64,000 bases of DNA, taken from NCBI GenBank assembly GCA_038496675.1, contig CM076648.1, positions 13,880,078 to 13,944,077 on the forward strand, in the 5' to 3' direction. The position numbers and the translations under genes are program-made. The stretch comes from Rachycentron canadum (lineage: Eukaryota; Chordata; Actinopteri; Carangiformes; Rachycentridae). Below, one piece after another: positions 1 to 12,451 of the stretch (its first letter is position 1; the number at the start of each line of letters is the position of its first letter). The notes below the pieces were generated by a model. The model did no database searches. It had not been told where the DNA came from and saw only the letters and a list, made by a program, of their open reading frames with translations.

Positions 1-941
1 TGCCCATTTATAAAAAAAACAAAACAAAAAAAACACCAACATCAACGACGATATAGCAGTAACAACTAAGACCAAACACATTTGAGCAGTATATTGTTCA
101 TGTACACTATTGAAAAAAGAAATGATGTGTGAAACTGAGTATGATGCAGTTTTCTGCATCCTGAAATCCATTTCTTATTTCAGTGCACTGAAGCAGACCT
201 TGGACTTTGCTTGAAAGGCAGATTATCCAAGCTGAGAGATTCTATGTGCATTTATTCATTATCTATTAAGAAACCATGTTTTTAATCACAATGCAACTGT
301 TGCTGTGCAATAAATCACAACTACAATTTTACTTCAAACAATAACATCAAGCCGGCCATATTCATACACAACCATGACAAACATCAAGCTACTGCAGCAA
401 TGTTTCTTGCCTGGATATCTGCTTTTTCCATTATTCCTGATCCATTATCACTGAAGGTCAGCACAAAACAGCAGTCTGAGTAGACTCAGACACCTTGTTC
501 CTATTGGCCGACTCAGATTTTCACCGGTTCACCTGACGCGTTTCTGTCAGCAACTGTGTGTGTGTGTGTGTATGTGTGTATGTGTATGCGTGTCACCACG
601 CATGCTTCTGTATAAATGTGGTTGTGGGTGTGCATAATAGTGAAAGAGAGGGTGAGCTGAGGGCTTTTGCAGCAGACATACAGTAGATAGGTTTTTCTGC
701 CTGGCAGGTCAGGCAGACAGAGAGGAGGGATGATGGGAGAGCAGTGCGTGGGTCTGCCAGGGCTGCTGATGCACATCTAAGGATGACCTTGGAGGTCTGA
801 GGATGAAGGCTGAGTGAAATTTTCAGAGGACATGAAGAGGAAGGGACAAAACCTGCCTGTCATATGTCACAATGCTGACAAGTGGTCTGGGTCACACAAA
901 GTCTGCATTCATGATGCTACAAGGAGAAATATAAGGTTCCA

Positions 942-945
<4 letters not shown>

Positions 946-973
<28 letters not shown>
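946..973 (+). repeat. 28-bp poly-A run
   Basis: A homopolymer with no recognisable retrotransposed sequence immediately upstream. Confidence 0.95.
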
Positions 974-1478
974 GTGTAGTGGTAAAGCTGATTAAAGTGG
1001 AAATCAATTGCAAATCATTTTTCCATGCTTTTTCCTTGCTGAATTTTTGATACAAAGGCAAAAGATGATTCCTGTTATTGTATGTGAAGTAGCTAGGTAG
1101 GTTTTTTTTAGACCAGTTACAACCACTTTCAGACCAATTTCAAATTTCAAAAAATGTTGCTGCTTGATAGCAGAAGCCACAAATGCTAGTTTGAACCATT
1201 CTAACTCTGCACCTCAGTGGATGGCAAACCACCATTGCAGAAGGTACATTTCAGAGCCTATGCAAAAAATTATAAAACATAAGATTCATACTGGAGATCG
1301 TACTGGACTTATTTACATCAATGTACCTAGTGTTTACAAAGTCCACCAGCCTAATCAAGACAACAAGCCTTCAGCATCCAACAAATGCCCACTCTATGGT
1401 ACAGACTCAGCTCAACTCCTCAACCCCTCCAACATTCTTTTTTGGCTTTCCAGTGAGCAAAAGTTGTGAAAATTGCCT

Positions 1479-1815
1479 GGTACCTGGAAAGTTTGGGGTT
1501 TTTTTTGTTTTTTTGGTAACACCCCCACCAAGCTGGGACCATGCAAGACGGGACATTCTGAACAAACCTGCCATTTTTAAACTGCCAAGTGATCAAACAG
1601 CGCTCACTGTTGCCTGCTACATTTGCATTACTTTTAGTATAACAAACCCGCACCATGGACAGATGAGGAGGCGCAGACGTTACATTTGGTATCCCTTCAA
1701 TGACAACGATTGTCAGCAAAGCTTTGTGCATCATCACTGTAGTAATAGTGCTGCATTGGGGGACTACTATCTATGCAGTGGAAAGAGAAGTACCTGGTTC
1801 CAAAAGCAAGAAGAT
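1479..1815 (+). mobile_element. degraded PIF/Harbinger-like DNA transposon remnant (tentative)
   Basis: In one plus-strand frame, 1656-1697 encodes PWTDEEAQTLHLVSL before a stop. This resembles the start of the MYB/SANT-type DNA-binding domain encoded by Harbinger-like transposons and related fish genes. The segment is flanked by matching GTACCTGG strings (about 1480 and 1791), as expected for remains of terminal repeats, followed on the left by a T-rich stretch and ACACCCCCACCAAGCTGGG. The coding part is broken and largely deleted, so this would be a short non-autonomous or decayed copy. The 182-codon open frame over 1321-1869 runs in a different frame from this motif and is not taken as a gene. 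Confidence 0.35.
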
Positions 1816-4172
1816 TTTACTAGGCATGTGGTTGCTATCACACAGTGGAAAAACATGAAAAGTTACTAATACATAAAACTAAAAACAAAGTTTTATTAAC
1901 AAACAATTGACAAAACATTGCACCAGAAAAAATGGGGCCAGTGAAGCCTTGAAAGCATCTGCTTGGCAGCGCACAGGCGGCGTAAGAGCCAGAAAGGATA
2001 GGAGTAGACATGCGGAAGGAAGAGGGTCACAGTCAGTTGGATGCCGGTCCAGCACAGTTGTGTTGTCTTCATGAAACGCTCAGCATATGTGCTTATTGAT
2101 AGAGCAGACTTTTGGTAGATGGGCTATGTGTCTGACACCGAGCTGATTATTAAAACTGTTCACACAATGATGTGTGCTTGCCCTTTTCATGGTTCATTAA
2201 CACAATGAGATGTCCTTCCACATGCAAGCCGCAGCTCATTAAGCCTGCCATTTAATCATGCAAGGTATGAGAAAATGATTGAAAAACAGGAATGTGCTGT
2301 TAGAGATAATGACAACTTACTGTGGTTAGAAGGCTTTACCTTTAAAAAAAAAAAAAAATAACACAAACACCTGGCAGGGAAATGATTAAGAAAAAGCAAG
2401 GTTTCTATTATGTTACAATAAAAGTGTCATTATGTTTACTGTGGCAAATCAAAAAGCAATTGCATTTCATTTTCCTCCATGCATGCTTTGAGTTAGACCA
2501 GGCACTGACGTTCAAAGCCCATACAGTACATTTGGTGTGTATTTCATCTGACAAAGAATCCAATCTGAGCTGTGACCATATGTTAATACACGGCAGATAT
2601 TAATCTGTATGCTTTCATCCGCCTGCTTTTATGGCTTACTTATGTGAAAGGGTACAATTTTTCTTATTCGTAAACAAGCAGCATCTTTTTTTTCCCTGTA
2701 TACTTGAACAAGGACATAAAACAAAGACCCCTGAAGTATTTTGAAAGTAAGAGGGAGGTCATACATCATGTCTGTGATCTAAAATGTTATGGTATTGCTG
2801 TTTGATTACTGACATATAATATATAGATCCAGGCTGTTCTTATGGCCTTACTGTGGTTTGGTAGAAACCTTCATTAAGGTGATATGTCAATATGTATTTG
2901 AATATCAGAGTTAGACTGTTTTAGACATAAATAAAAGTAAATAAAAGTAAATAAAGTCTCCGGTGCTTTAAATCTCAAACAATGTCAAAGTGCACAGCTC
3001 CATAGGAAGTATTTCTGCATTGCTTGCATTCCCTCCCAAATTCTAGCAACTATTTTGATAAGTCACGCACATCTATCATTTCCAATAGTTGAAAGCAGGC
3101 TGAGTTGGAAAAAGGTGCACGATTATCCATATGAGTTAGATAAGCCCACAGCAAACGGGGGAGGCATTCATGATGAGTCACAAGAGACTGATTACATAAA
3201 CTAATCCCACAGTGAAGCTAAAACCTCAAAAACAATCTGTGGATGAGTAGGAGGCAGTGGGGTTAATATGTTGTTTAAGGTAGTTTAGTAATCTAGGGCA
3301 GTTGAATCATCTAGGCCATGTCAAATTCAACAGAGACAGCAACAAAAACATACAAACACATAATATGGGATCTCTAAGTAATAAAACATACAATCAGGCA
3401 CATTCATAGCTTCATGGAACAAATTAAGCCTCAAACTGAATGAGAGATGCATTTTAATGCTCCCATTTTCAGAGTATTTAAATGGACTTTTATTCTGTTT
3501 TTCCAAATATATATAGCTGTTAAGAGTTGAAGGCTGCTAGGTTGCAACTCCTCTCTTAGTGTTACTGTACACTACCTAGAATGTAGATCTTAAAGAAATA
3601 AATCTTGGTTTGGGGGTTTTCAGAGCTTTCCACCACAAGCTTAACAGCAGAAGTTACACAGAACAGCCAGTGGTGTTATGAGAAAAAGTGCGTATGTTTG
3701 GCCAATAACTCCTGAACTCTGAGGTCTAGAATGAAATATTTACCCTGAGGTTTTTCAGCTCAAGTTAAACCCACAGGATGTAGTAGTTTTATTTCTGCCG
3801 CTTGAGTTTTGAGAATCCAAACTGTTTGGCCTTGGTATACAAAATGAAATTGACATCTCTAACATTAGATGCTACAGCAGTGTCCATCATTGAGCAGCGT
3901 GATCACCTTCAGGCCAACAAGGGAACAGCAACTTTTTATTTTGCTGCAAAATTAATAACTCAGCTTCCTACATCAACACTGCATCACAATATTTGAGCAC
4001 ATGTAAAAATTTGGTTCTGAAACATTAAACAGAGAGGAGGTCGTAAATTTTATATATATATAAAATAGACCCTAGACCACAGGGGATTCCCCAAGGCCCT
4101 CTTGAGGAAATGTGTTGTTGTTTTATAACATTAAAAATAAAGTTAGGCTTTGCTGTCTGTTCCCAGACTAGT

Positions 4173-4186
4173 TATATATATATATA

Positions 4187-4244
<58 letters not shown>
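4173..4244 (+). repeat. compound (TA)8-(AG)27 microsatellite
   Basis: A TA tract (4173-4188) joined to an uninterrupted AG tract (4191-4244, 54 bp). Confidence 0.97.
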
Positions 4245-4246
<2 letters not shown>

Positions 4247-4766
4247 AGATAGTGCCTATTGTAATAAAGTGGTCACTTCTAAATAGAAAATTCTACCTGC
4301 GCTTTAAAATCTAATCCAAATGTGGTCTGAGACTTACAATTTCAAAATTGCTGAATTAACAACTATAAACTCGTTAACAAATCATTTGCTCCATAAGTTC
4401 TGGACCCCTTTAATGGCAGATGGTGTCTTCTTTCTGGCAGTCAGTGGGAGCCACCTCATCTGTCTGCGATGACAGGAGCCATTTTACTAATGTACTCGTT
4501 AATGCTTCGTGTATCATACAGTGTCCTTGACATTCACCTCACCACATAGGTAAAAATCCTCTGCACAGTGTGAGGATTTTCTTTTTCTAAAATATGAACA
4601 GCGTGGGTGTCATTTCCTGGGTTGTATGATAGCAGATGAATATCTAACAAACACTAGAGCTTCCTGTTTGTATTGAGGTGATCGTTATGTACTTTGGATG
4701 CTGCTGCCTGTACGCCTGGTCTGAAGTATGCATGAGCTGTGCACATTCCCACCACATTTTCGTCTT

Positions 4767-5111
4767 TTATAAATACCAGTTAACGAGAGGAAAATGGTGT
4801 ATGCACGGTTTTTGTGCACACTCTTCATTTATCCATCTGGCCCCAGGATCCTGCAGTGGCAGTTCAACCCTTTCAGGTCCAATTATTCTCCCTCCATTTG
4901 CCTCCGCCCAGTCATACTTTTCCACTCCAAATGGCTCTCCAGTGTCATTGCTGTAGATCATCTTGTCATTCAGCTTGGTGGCTTGCATGTAGACGAGATG
5001 ACTGGTGATAGCCCCCAAGATGAACTTATATCCAGTTTTCACTAGGATCTCACTGAAAAGGTTAATACTTGTGCAGAACAGCAGCTGGTATGGCACATTA
5101 GGTTGGTTCAA
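4767..5111 (-). other. unidentified protein-like open segment in the last visible gpc5 intron
   Basis: A 114-codon open frame on the minus strand that I do not recognise. Its middle part (about 5052-4825) looks like real protein rather than noise. It is balanced in composition and rich in Gly, Asp, Glu and Asn, with segments such as ILVKTGYKFILGAITSHLVY, KMIYSNDTGEPFGVEKYDWA and GGRIIGPERVELPLQDPGAR. It contains one N-glycosylation sequon (NDT). A good acceptor-like string (ACCTTTTCAG) lies just before the protein-like part, but there is only a weak donor-like GTGTGC after WINEE, and no poly-A tail marks it as a retrocopy. It could be a nested or pseudogene exon, a decayed transposon-borne domain, or a chance open frame in GC-richer DNA. 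The reverse strand reads much less like protein. Confidence 0.3.
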
Positions 5112-5444
5112 AGCAGAAAATCATAGTCACTCACCCACTTTGAGAACAGATTTTAGTATTTTTCTCCACGATTCCTTTGCGTTTTTTTTTAAAGAAGTCT
5201 CCAGTGTCTCCGAGTGTTGTTGACCTTGTATACTACAAGATGTTGCAAGGCTCTAAGAGTGTTGCATTGACTTAGGCTTTATGGTTGTACGTCCAGAGTA
5301 CAGCTGAATAATATGGTTTAAATCAATATCATAAGTAGGCAAGAAAGAATTGAGAGTGAGGATTTGTTTGTGGTGCTGTGTTGAACTGTTAATGCATAGA
5401 GAGTGGCGCTTCTGTTATTTAGCCGATCCTCAATGGCATATAAA

Positions 5445-5468
5445 TGGGGTGGACAAAATAATGGAAAA
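5445..5468 (+). mobile_element. possible Tc1/mariner-type terminal sequence
   Basis: GGGGTGGACAAAATAATGG is close to a terminal inverted-repeat motif I associate with Tc1-like elements in fish. No transposase fragment or opposite terminus was found nearby, so this may be a lone relic. Confidence 0.3.
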
Positions 5469-5673
5469 GGACAAAAACTGAAGATTGTAACTTTCATGAG
5501 GGAAGGACTTATTGCATTACATATTGCCTTAGAGCACTTTAGTTGTAGCTATTTATGAAGTGCATGAGGATTTGATTTGTTTTTTTTTTCCAATTTGCTT
5601 AATAGTGTTGATTTTAGAGTAGTATTATTACTATAAAATAATATGTAAACCCCAAGGTGGAAAGTGATTAAGT

Positions 5674-5801
5674 ACATCCATCCATCCATTATCTATACAG
5701 TTTATCCGTCAAGGACGCAGGGGGCTGGAGTGGATCCCAGCTGACATAGGGCGAGAGTGAGCTACACCCTGGACAAGGCCAATACATAGAGACAAATACA
5801 G
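5674..5801 (+). repeat. dispersed teleost repeat, family A, copy 1
   Basis: Starts with ACATCCATCCATCCATTATC and continues with GGGGCTGGAGTGGATCCCAG, CTGACATAGGGCGAGAG and CTACACCCTGGACAAGGCC. The same core occurs at 21510-21840 and, reversed, at 28905-29105. I recognise this as a repeat type widespread in fish genomes, but do not assign a database name. Confidence 0.75.
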
Positions 5802-7884
5802 ATCTATGTATTAATATTTATTTCTTAATATCAATGTAAGTGTTATGAATATTCTATTAATACATATTATGAATACAGATTAGTTGCAGTTACTTGGCAA
5901 TTTAACATTTTGCACATAAAACAATGAACTTATGAAATATAATCCATTTTATTCATTTAAATGAATAATGTGTGTATGTATGTAATCTCTACCAATTAAA
6001 GTAGCAACATGCAATTTACACATTCATAATCATAAAATAGCTTAGCACTCTTGGGGGTGGTCATATTTTTTGACTTGTAATATGTTCCCGGTGCAGCATT
6101 GCTCCTGTTACTTAAGATCTAAATATTTCTAAATACCACCACTGTCTAATTGAAACGATACTCTGTTTCATGTGTTTCAACTTACAGTTGTACAGTGACA
6201 GCTCAGTCTTCAGGAGCCGCTGCTTTGGGCCTCTGGTGTTGTTTCTAATTCCCTGCTGAGCTTTGCTCATATATTGACACACGTCACTTCAGGTTCAAGA
6301 TTTTGATGTCTGACAGGAGTTTCCATGTTGGACAGTAGTTGGATGGTACAATGCCCTTGTGGGGATCTTTCGTGATCAGTATTGTGCAGCCTGGTGCTAG
6401 ACAGTCGTGGAGGGGGTCGGAAGTTAATGAACGGTTCATTTGTGCTGCCTTGCATTAATGCAGTACTATTAGTTTCCTCAAGCAGTGGGTGTGGATTATT
6501 TCAGGATCCATTTAATTTTGTAATGGTGACTCTCCCCAGTTTTAGAAGACTGCAACAGTCTGTTTTTCGGCCATCTAGCCACAGAGCATTAGTGTTACTT
6601 ATTCTTTCAAACAAATGTGTCCGATTCAGTTGAAGGTTTTTTCTTGGTAAAAGAGGTTACCACGTTTCACAATTTCATCATTTAAGAAAATTCAAAACCT
6701 GAAAAAGATGCCCTCTGCCTAAAATCCACATTGTAGTGAGCTAATGTGATAATACAGTTAGTTAAGTCATGTAGTTGTGACCTGTTTGTACAGTGTAATT
6801 CATTATTAAATAATCCCATTTACTTTACCACTAACACACAGCAGGTGACCATAACGCTATATATTCGTAGAAGGCAAAAGAGCCCAGTCTTCTTGAGAGA
6901 TGGCAGTCTTTGATGACTCCCTTAGTTATCAAATAGTTCAGCAGGTTCATTTAATTGAGTGATAGTGAAACAACCTAGAAATCTACCTAGTGAAGCTTGC
7001 TGGTCAAAAGATTATGAGGTACAGTGCTGTAAAAGATTTTGATCCCATTTTTGCTGGCGCGGAGGAGGACAGGAGTCACAGCAGGTGACCTAATTTGATC
7101 TCACACTGTAATGAGGATAAAGACCTTTCTAATAGGTCGTGTATTACAGAGTCTGTTAGGAAAATTCCAAAGGAGTTTCCAGTGATCGACCTATTACTGC
7201 ATATGTCCAACAAAGTGGCCATGATGAAATCCCCTATTTTTCAGATCTCTCATTTAGAGCTGGAGCGGATACAACTCTGTAAACTATGATAGTAAATTGG
7301 TTTTACTAAATGTGTGCTGACCCCTCTACCCTGAATCCCTGATGAATGCCATTATGGCCATTATCACTTGACATTAGATAGTGGAGGAGTTCTATATGCA
7401 AGAGCCACATTCACCACTCATTTACCACTGGGCTGTAAGGGAGAAACTCAGATAACATCAAACACTCTACTGTTAATTAATAAGACTCATGCTAAAGGAG
7501 CCTCTGTCCTTCCCCACATTGTGCCTAGCTGCTAGAAATCGATTTGTCTCTCTCATGCTGCCACTGCCTCTAACAGATGTCTTTCTGCAGTACAGTGCTC
7601 ACGCTGCAAGCAATTACAGTGTCTGCTGCTATACTATGCCAGGCTGGATTAGAGGCCTGGAGCTGCCTGTTGGGTTTGGAGCATGAAAAGGGCCTCTTAA
7701 TTGTTCTCCCTTACAGGTGTTATGGACAGGTCACATATATCTAAGATTTCAAACTGGATAAAGGGAAATTCAGGAAAACCCCTATTTCTTTTTTTCTTCT
7801 AGTATACAGATTGCAATCAGCAAGGAACTGGAGATAAGTTTGTGTGAAACTTTTTTGAGGCATGCCAGTAGGGATGCAATGTCA

Positions 7885-8265
7885 GTCGGTCAGTCAGTCC
7901 ACCACTATAATCCAGACTGAAATATCTCAAAAACTATAGGAGAGGATCAATGAAATTCAGTGCAATGCTTTGAGATCGGTTGCAATATCTACATTGGCGC
8001 AAAATTATCAACAGACATTTGTGGCTCTAAGACGATGGACCCAAAAACACCCGACTTTCCCTCTAGTCTCAATAGAAGGTTAAATTTTTAAGGAACAACC
8101 ACTGGACAGATTGCCATGCATTTAGCAAGTGTTGGCATCCTGACACACTAAGCATTACAATTGCTTTACATCCGCATCGTATTGTGGATGTTAGCATTGT
8201 TATTGTCAGCATATTTGGATGGTAACGATGGAGCCTCACAGAGCCTCTACCATCACTATAGACCT
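7885..8265 (+). repeat. dispersed repeat, family B, copy 1
   Basis: Has the landmarks of a common fish repeat: GACTGAAATATCTCAAAAAC, CCACTGGACAGATTGCCATG, GTTAGCATTGTTATTGTCAG and AGCCTCACAGAGCCTC. The second half matches the 'GTTAGCATG/ATTGTCAGCAT' zone also seen at 16905-17110. Confidence 0.6.
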
Positions 8266-10885
8266 TTTTTGTTATCAGCTCACAACTGATTAATAAGCAA
8301 CTGTGGCTAAAATGGCAAAATTGGATTTATTATATTCAAAGCTGAGCCTGGCAAGGATTTTATGTGATTAAAACTGATGTATAATTATCTCATCAGGTTC
8401 AATCATAAAGTAGTTCTGTGGCAATGAACTCTCTCATCCCAGCTACTTGAGACGCATAAGGTTTTGGTTTCACCTTATTTACCAACCTGACATTCTGGGT
8501 ATCAAAGCTAAAATTTCTCTGTTCACTGCTCACTGTAAAGGTGTTTAATTAGAATGAGATCAGGATTTGCATCAGAAGTGCAGAAAAGTTTAATAGTTTA
8601 AGCCCTTTACACAAAGCACACACAACCACAACACGACTCCACAGACACATCATTGGTCTTCTAATAGTATACTACTTGTGTCCATTATAATAAGCAGTAC
8701 TCACAATAGCTATAACATGGAGATGATGGTTGTCATTAGCGTGAAATGATCACTTCATGTAATTGATCAGGGAAAGTCAGATGCAAGTGTTTGTTGAGGC
8801 GATTGACAGGTATGCAACAACTGAAAAAAACAGGGAAGAAAATGCACAAAGGCTCCGGGATGCATGATCTATCTGGCATGTCTGGGATTCCTGAGTCTTC
8901 TTCAGTCTGTGTTACCTAACAAGCAGGGAGTAGTGAAGTGAATCACTCTTTTTCTGTACTTTCAATAATTCTCTGGGTATACAAAAAAATAGATGAGCCA
9001 AATTGTGTTTTTATAAAAACAAACTATGTCAGGTGGCTCTGCAATCTGCAGGGCCATGCTGTAAATACTACCCTGCTGCAAATGCAAAACATTCAAAAAT
9101 TCTTGAAATATATTTCTAAAGGATGAACTGCTCACATTGTTGCTTCTTGTCACATATATACCATTCTCACACAACAGTGATTCTGCTTAATGAGGATAAT
9201 CCTTTAAATCACGCTTGTATTGTCAGTATTGAGCTTATCCCATTTTATTTTCTTATCGTGTTGATCTGTCGTCAGCATGTTCAGCTGATAAACATCAAAG
9301 ACACAAATGAGAGGGATTATGGATAATTGCAGAGAGAGAAATCACATTACATTTAGACTAGTACGGTTGCCATTAGTTGCAGCTGGTAATATATCACAGG
9401 CTCCTGTACCTTCTTTGCTGTTATTAAGTTATTTCATTTAAGGATCTGTTCTGCTCTTTCTGTGTTTTGTTGTCTGTTGATGACATGTTTGGTGAGATGG
9501 ATTTTATTTCACCTTTGTGGTTTTTTTACCTGGTGCTGTGGTTGCTTTTGTTTCTGGGTCTGTAGTTGCGTTTAATATTTGATGTCTGTCTCTTTGGCTC
9601 TCGGTGTTGAAGTTTTGCACACAGACTGGAATAAAAACTAACAACATTCATTAATACTGTATCTCCACCTCAGTGATTTAGCCTCATGGTAGCCAGTTTA
9701 TCAACTGTCTTGCTACAGTAAGATATAATAACTTCTCAGGACTCGACTGTATTATATACTGCAACAAATAAAACTTAATTAATTTCATTTTTATCATCTG
9801 TGGAGAAGGATGGTAATGTGTTGACACTCCAGCATTTGGCTACAGCTCTGTACAGCTGATGCTGATTTGCACTACTTGCTTGTCTGATCTGAGCGGGTGT
9901 GATCATCACAGTGAATCTTAGACACAGCAAATTCTGTTCCTGCACTGAGAGCCATGTACTGCAGCAAACCAATCTGTAAGCTATTTAGCATATCATGTCA
10001 TCAGGCAACTTTAGTCAATGCTTTAATTAAACCTGCAACATCGTTCAGGTTGCCTGTTTCTAAAAGTAGCTGTAACCAAGAAGAGTAAAAATGTATTAAG
10101 TGACAATGTGAAAACAATGTCATAGTGTGAACGGAGTCGCTCGCTGTGATTAACCTGCAGAGAATTATCACCTGAATATGCAGCTGCCTTCAACTGGTTG
10201 TTGTCATATGAAGTCAAAGGTGATGACATTGTCATTGTTCTGAACACTTTCTTGTTTCAGTTTCCCTCGTGTGGCCAAAAAAAAAAAAAAAAAAAAACAG
10301 AACAAATTAAACAAAGCAAAAACTTTTGTTAAATAAGTTTTAGGAATAATTATGCACCATGGGTCTTAACAAGAAGTACAAGATGATAGTTCACTACAGA
10401 ACTATTGTTATAACTCTGAAACTACTGAAATATCTGTGACAACTTCAAGTAATGTTTTTGTAGGTGCTGGCCAAAACAACTTCTTCAAACTAAATTAATC
10501 TGCACTGATACAACAACATGACATTAGCACACTGATATGGCGTGGGTCTTGACTGCTAATTACATAAGCATCCATTGTAATGACTAAATGTTTATTCGTC
10601 ACTAACATTCCCATTTGATCAGCCAGAGGAGGGTTTGACACTTTATATTAACTCATCTCATTCCCCAGTTAGTGTCTGAAAGCATCTACCTCCATGACAC
10701 TGATGATGGAGAATGATTCAGTGAACAGTGGGTTGCTTGTTTAGCGCGACCTTTCTTCACGCCTACGAGCTGGAGAGGTGCTTTGGATTAAACCATCTGT
10801 ATTATACTTTCTGTTTAAATTGTGGCAGTAGATGAAGACAAAAATGAAGCAATTAAAATATTAACAAATTGAATAAATAAAGAGG

Positions 10886-10889
<4 letters not shown>

Positions 10890-10951
<62 letters not shown>
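10890..10951 (+). repeat. (AT)14 tract followed by 32-bp poly-T
   Basis: The AT tract runs from 10890 to 10917 and a homopolymer of T from 10920 to 10951. No coding role. Confidence 0.95.
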
Positions 10952-10954
<3 letters not shown>

Positions 10955-11632
10955 GGCAAGGTCCTGTAACAGTATCAATAGCAGTGTTTTTTTCTGCAGT
11001 TTCATTTGAGGATTTAGATTCATTATATTTATATACATCAATAAAAAGAAAAAAGCAAAAACCCTGCAGAATTCAGTAGGGAGTAAGCAGAGGTCTGGTT
11101 CAGGTGGAGAATCCTCTGTGTTTGTGTGAGGGTCAGGCAGCAGGGGACAGATGCTCGACAGAGGTCACAACAGACAGTGGGCCATAAATATGGGGGACAG
11201 ACTGATCTGGCCTACAACAAGGAAAGGGCGGCTCTACTGTAATAGGTGATAAATGTCAGAGCCTCCCTACAGCCTCAGATGAGGAATTGTTAAGCAGCTT
11301 CCTGAGCCTGAGATGCTGAAGCCTCAAGACAGTCTGACAAGCAGTAGAGGAAACATTTACACGGCTAGAATGGCTTGTTTGGATGGCACCCCCCCACTCC
11401 TTTCTTGCTGTCGCCATGGGCAGAATGAGCAAGGTGATTAATCAGGTTGTTAGCATGTTTGATGGAGAGTAGAGGAGAGAGGAGGACTCCATGTGCTGAG
11501 AGGAGTGGAGAGTGTGAAAGGTAACAAAATGAAGAGGAAAGCTCTGCCGCTGTGATTCATCAGGGGTTACTGATCCTCTGGGGAGCAATAATTTCAATAA
11601 TTTCTAAAGTAACGGGCCTTGATTGCAATAAT

Positions 11633-11646
11633 GTCCCCATAGCAAC
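11633..11646 (+). promoter_or_regulatory. candidate RFX X-box in a low-repeat intronic stretch
   Basis: GTCCCCATAGCAAC fits the X-box pattern RYYNYY-N2-RRNRAC. It sits in about 160 bp (11560-11720) of non-repetitive sequence with several AATAATT and TTTAATGACTATTATTATGG motifs, as often seen in developmental enhancers. Whether it is conserved or bound is unknown. Confidence 0.25.
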
Positions 11647-12288
11647 TATTATCTTTAATGACTATTATTATGGCTGTCATAAAATGGAGACTGGAGGAAG
11701 TCCTATTAAAATATAGTATTATGCAACAGCACCTTTCAAGGCCTTTCCTGATCAAAAAATAGTTTTTCAACTTGCCAACCTAAAAAGATAGATTGGTAAA
11801 TTTGACAACTGAAATTCAAAAAGTAAAAGTACATACACGTATATCACTTATATACCCATTCCTTTTATTAATCTCATTTAATTATTTTAATCTGATGTGT
11901 TTTGTGAACCTTGATTCTTCCTATCTTTTACGTTTTGAAATGTTTTAGGTTTATTGCAGTTCATTTCATTAGTTTGTGAGGGAAGTTTAGTTCCAAATGA
12001 AGATACCTGCTACTTTTCGTCTCTAGTCCTAGGCAGGTAGACACAAATACAACAAATACAATTAATAGAAATAAAGGTTAGAAATACAATAAATACTAAA
12101 TGCAGACATACCTCATATCCAAATGTAAATCATTATACCTGGACTATACAATAAAAATGCTTATTCATTATTATACCTCAAATGTTGCCACATAACTCTT
12201 CCTCCTGCCACTTTAGGGCAAAATGGCAGTTGCTTGGTTAATGACATGGTTAATTGTTTGATTAAAATCACAAAAGAATGAGACTTAC

Positions 12289-12451
12289 TTTTGGACACTC
12301 TGGAGACTTTCCTCTTCACCTCACTGCCACCTGATCCACCACAACCGTCCTCATCATCACAGTCACCGCTGTAATATCCCTCAGCGTCTCCACTGCCAGT
12401 CTCAATTTGGTCCAGTGACCCCAGTTTAGGAATGGATTTTCCCTGCAGCAG
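12289..12451 (-). CDS. gpc5: glypican-5 exon 7 (glycosaminoglycan attachment region)
   Basis: A 163-nt exon entering in phase 0 and leaving in phase 1. The acceptor is TTTTTTCATGACCAG before CTGCTGCAG; the donor AAAA/GTAAGT is close to consensus. It encodes LLQGKSIPKLGSLDQIETGS, then GDAEGYY and SGDCDDEDGCGGSGG, then SEVKRKVSRVSK. Three Ser-Gly dipeptides (exon residues about 20, 28 and 40) lie beside acidic residues. This is the usual context for heparan-sulfate attachment in the membrane-proximal stalk, and SGDCDDEDGCGGSG is the hallmark segment of human GPC5. The remaining coding part (hydrophobic GPI-anchor signal) should follow in one more exon. None was found down to position 1, so it is presumably outside the window. 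Confidence 0.95.

Larger units (their letters stand above)
1..12288 (-). other. gpc5: start of the intron after gpc5 exon 7 (runs off the left edge)
   Basis: At least 12.3 kb of sequence downstream of exon 7 with no convincing last gpc5 exon. I looked on the minus strand for an acceptor in phase 1 followed by about 50 codons ending in a hydrophobic GPI-signal tail and found none. The stretch holds microsatellites (interrupted (TG)n near 556-590, poly-A at 946-973, (TA)n and (AG)n at 4173-4244, (AT)n with poly-T at 10890-10951), a Harbinger-like remnant (1479-1815), dispersed repeats (5674-5801, 7885-8265), a possible Tc1-type terminus at 5445-5468, an unidentified protein-like segment (4767-5111) and a motif-rich low-repeat stretch at 11560-11720. 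The rest shows nothing I can identify. Confidence 0.7.

Noticed and set aside
946..973. Poly-A runs as evidence of processed pseudogenes
   Set aside because: None of the long A/T homopolymers is preceded by a recognisable coding body or a polyadenylation signal at the right distance.
1321..1869. 182-codon plus-strand open frame, the longest in the window
   Set aside because: It crosses homopolymer T, has no protein-like texture, and runs in a different frame from the only recognisable motif (WTDEEAQTL). It is best explained as chance over a decayed transposon.
1..12288. Search for the last gpc5 exon (GPI signal)
   Set aside because: No phase-1 acceptor followed by a short frame with a C-terminal hydrophobic tail was found; hydrophobic frames here lack splice context.
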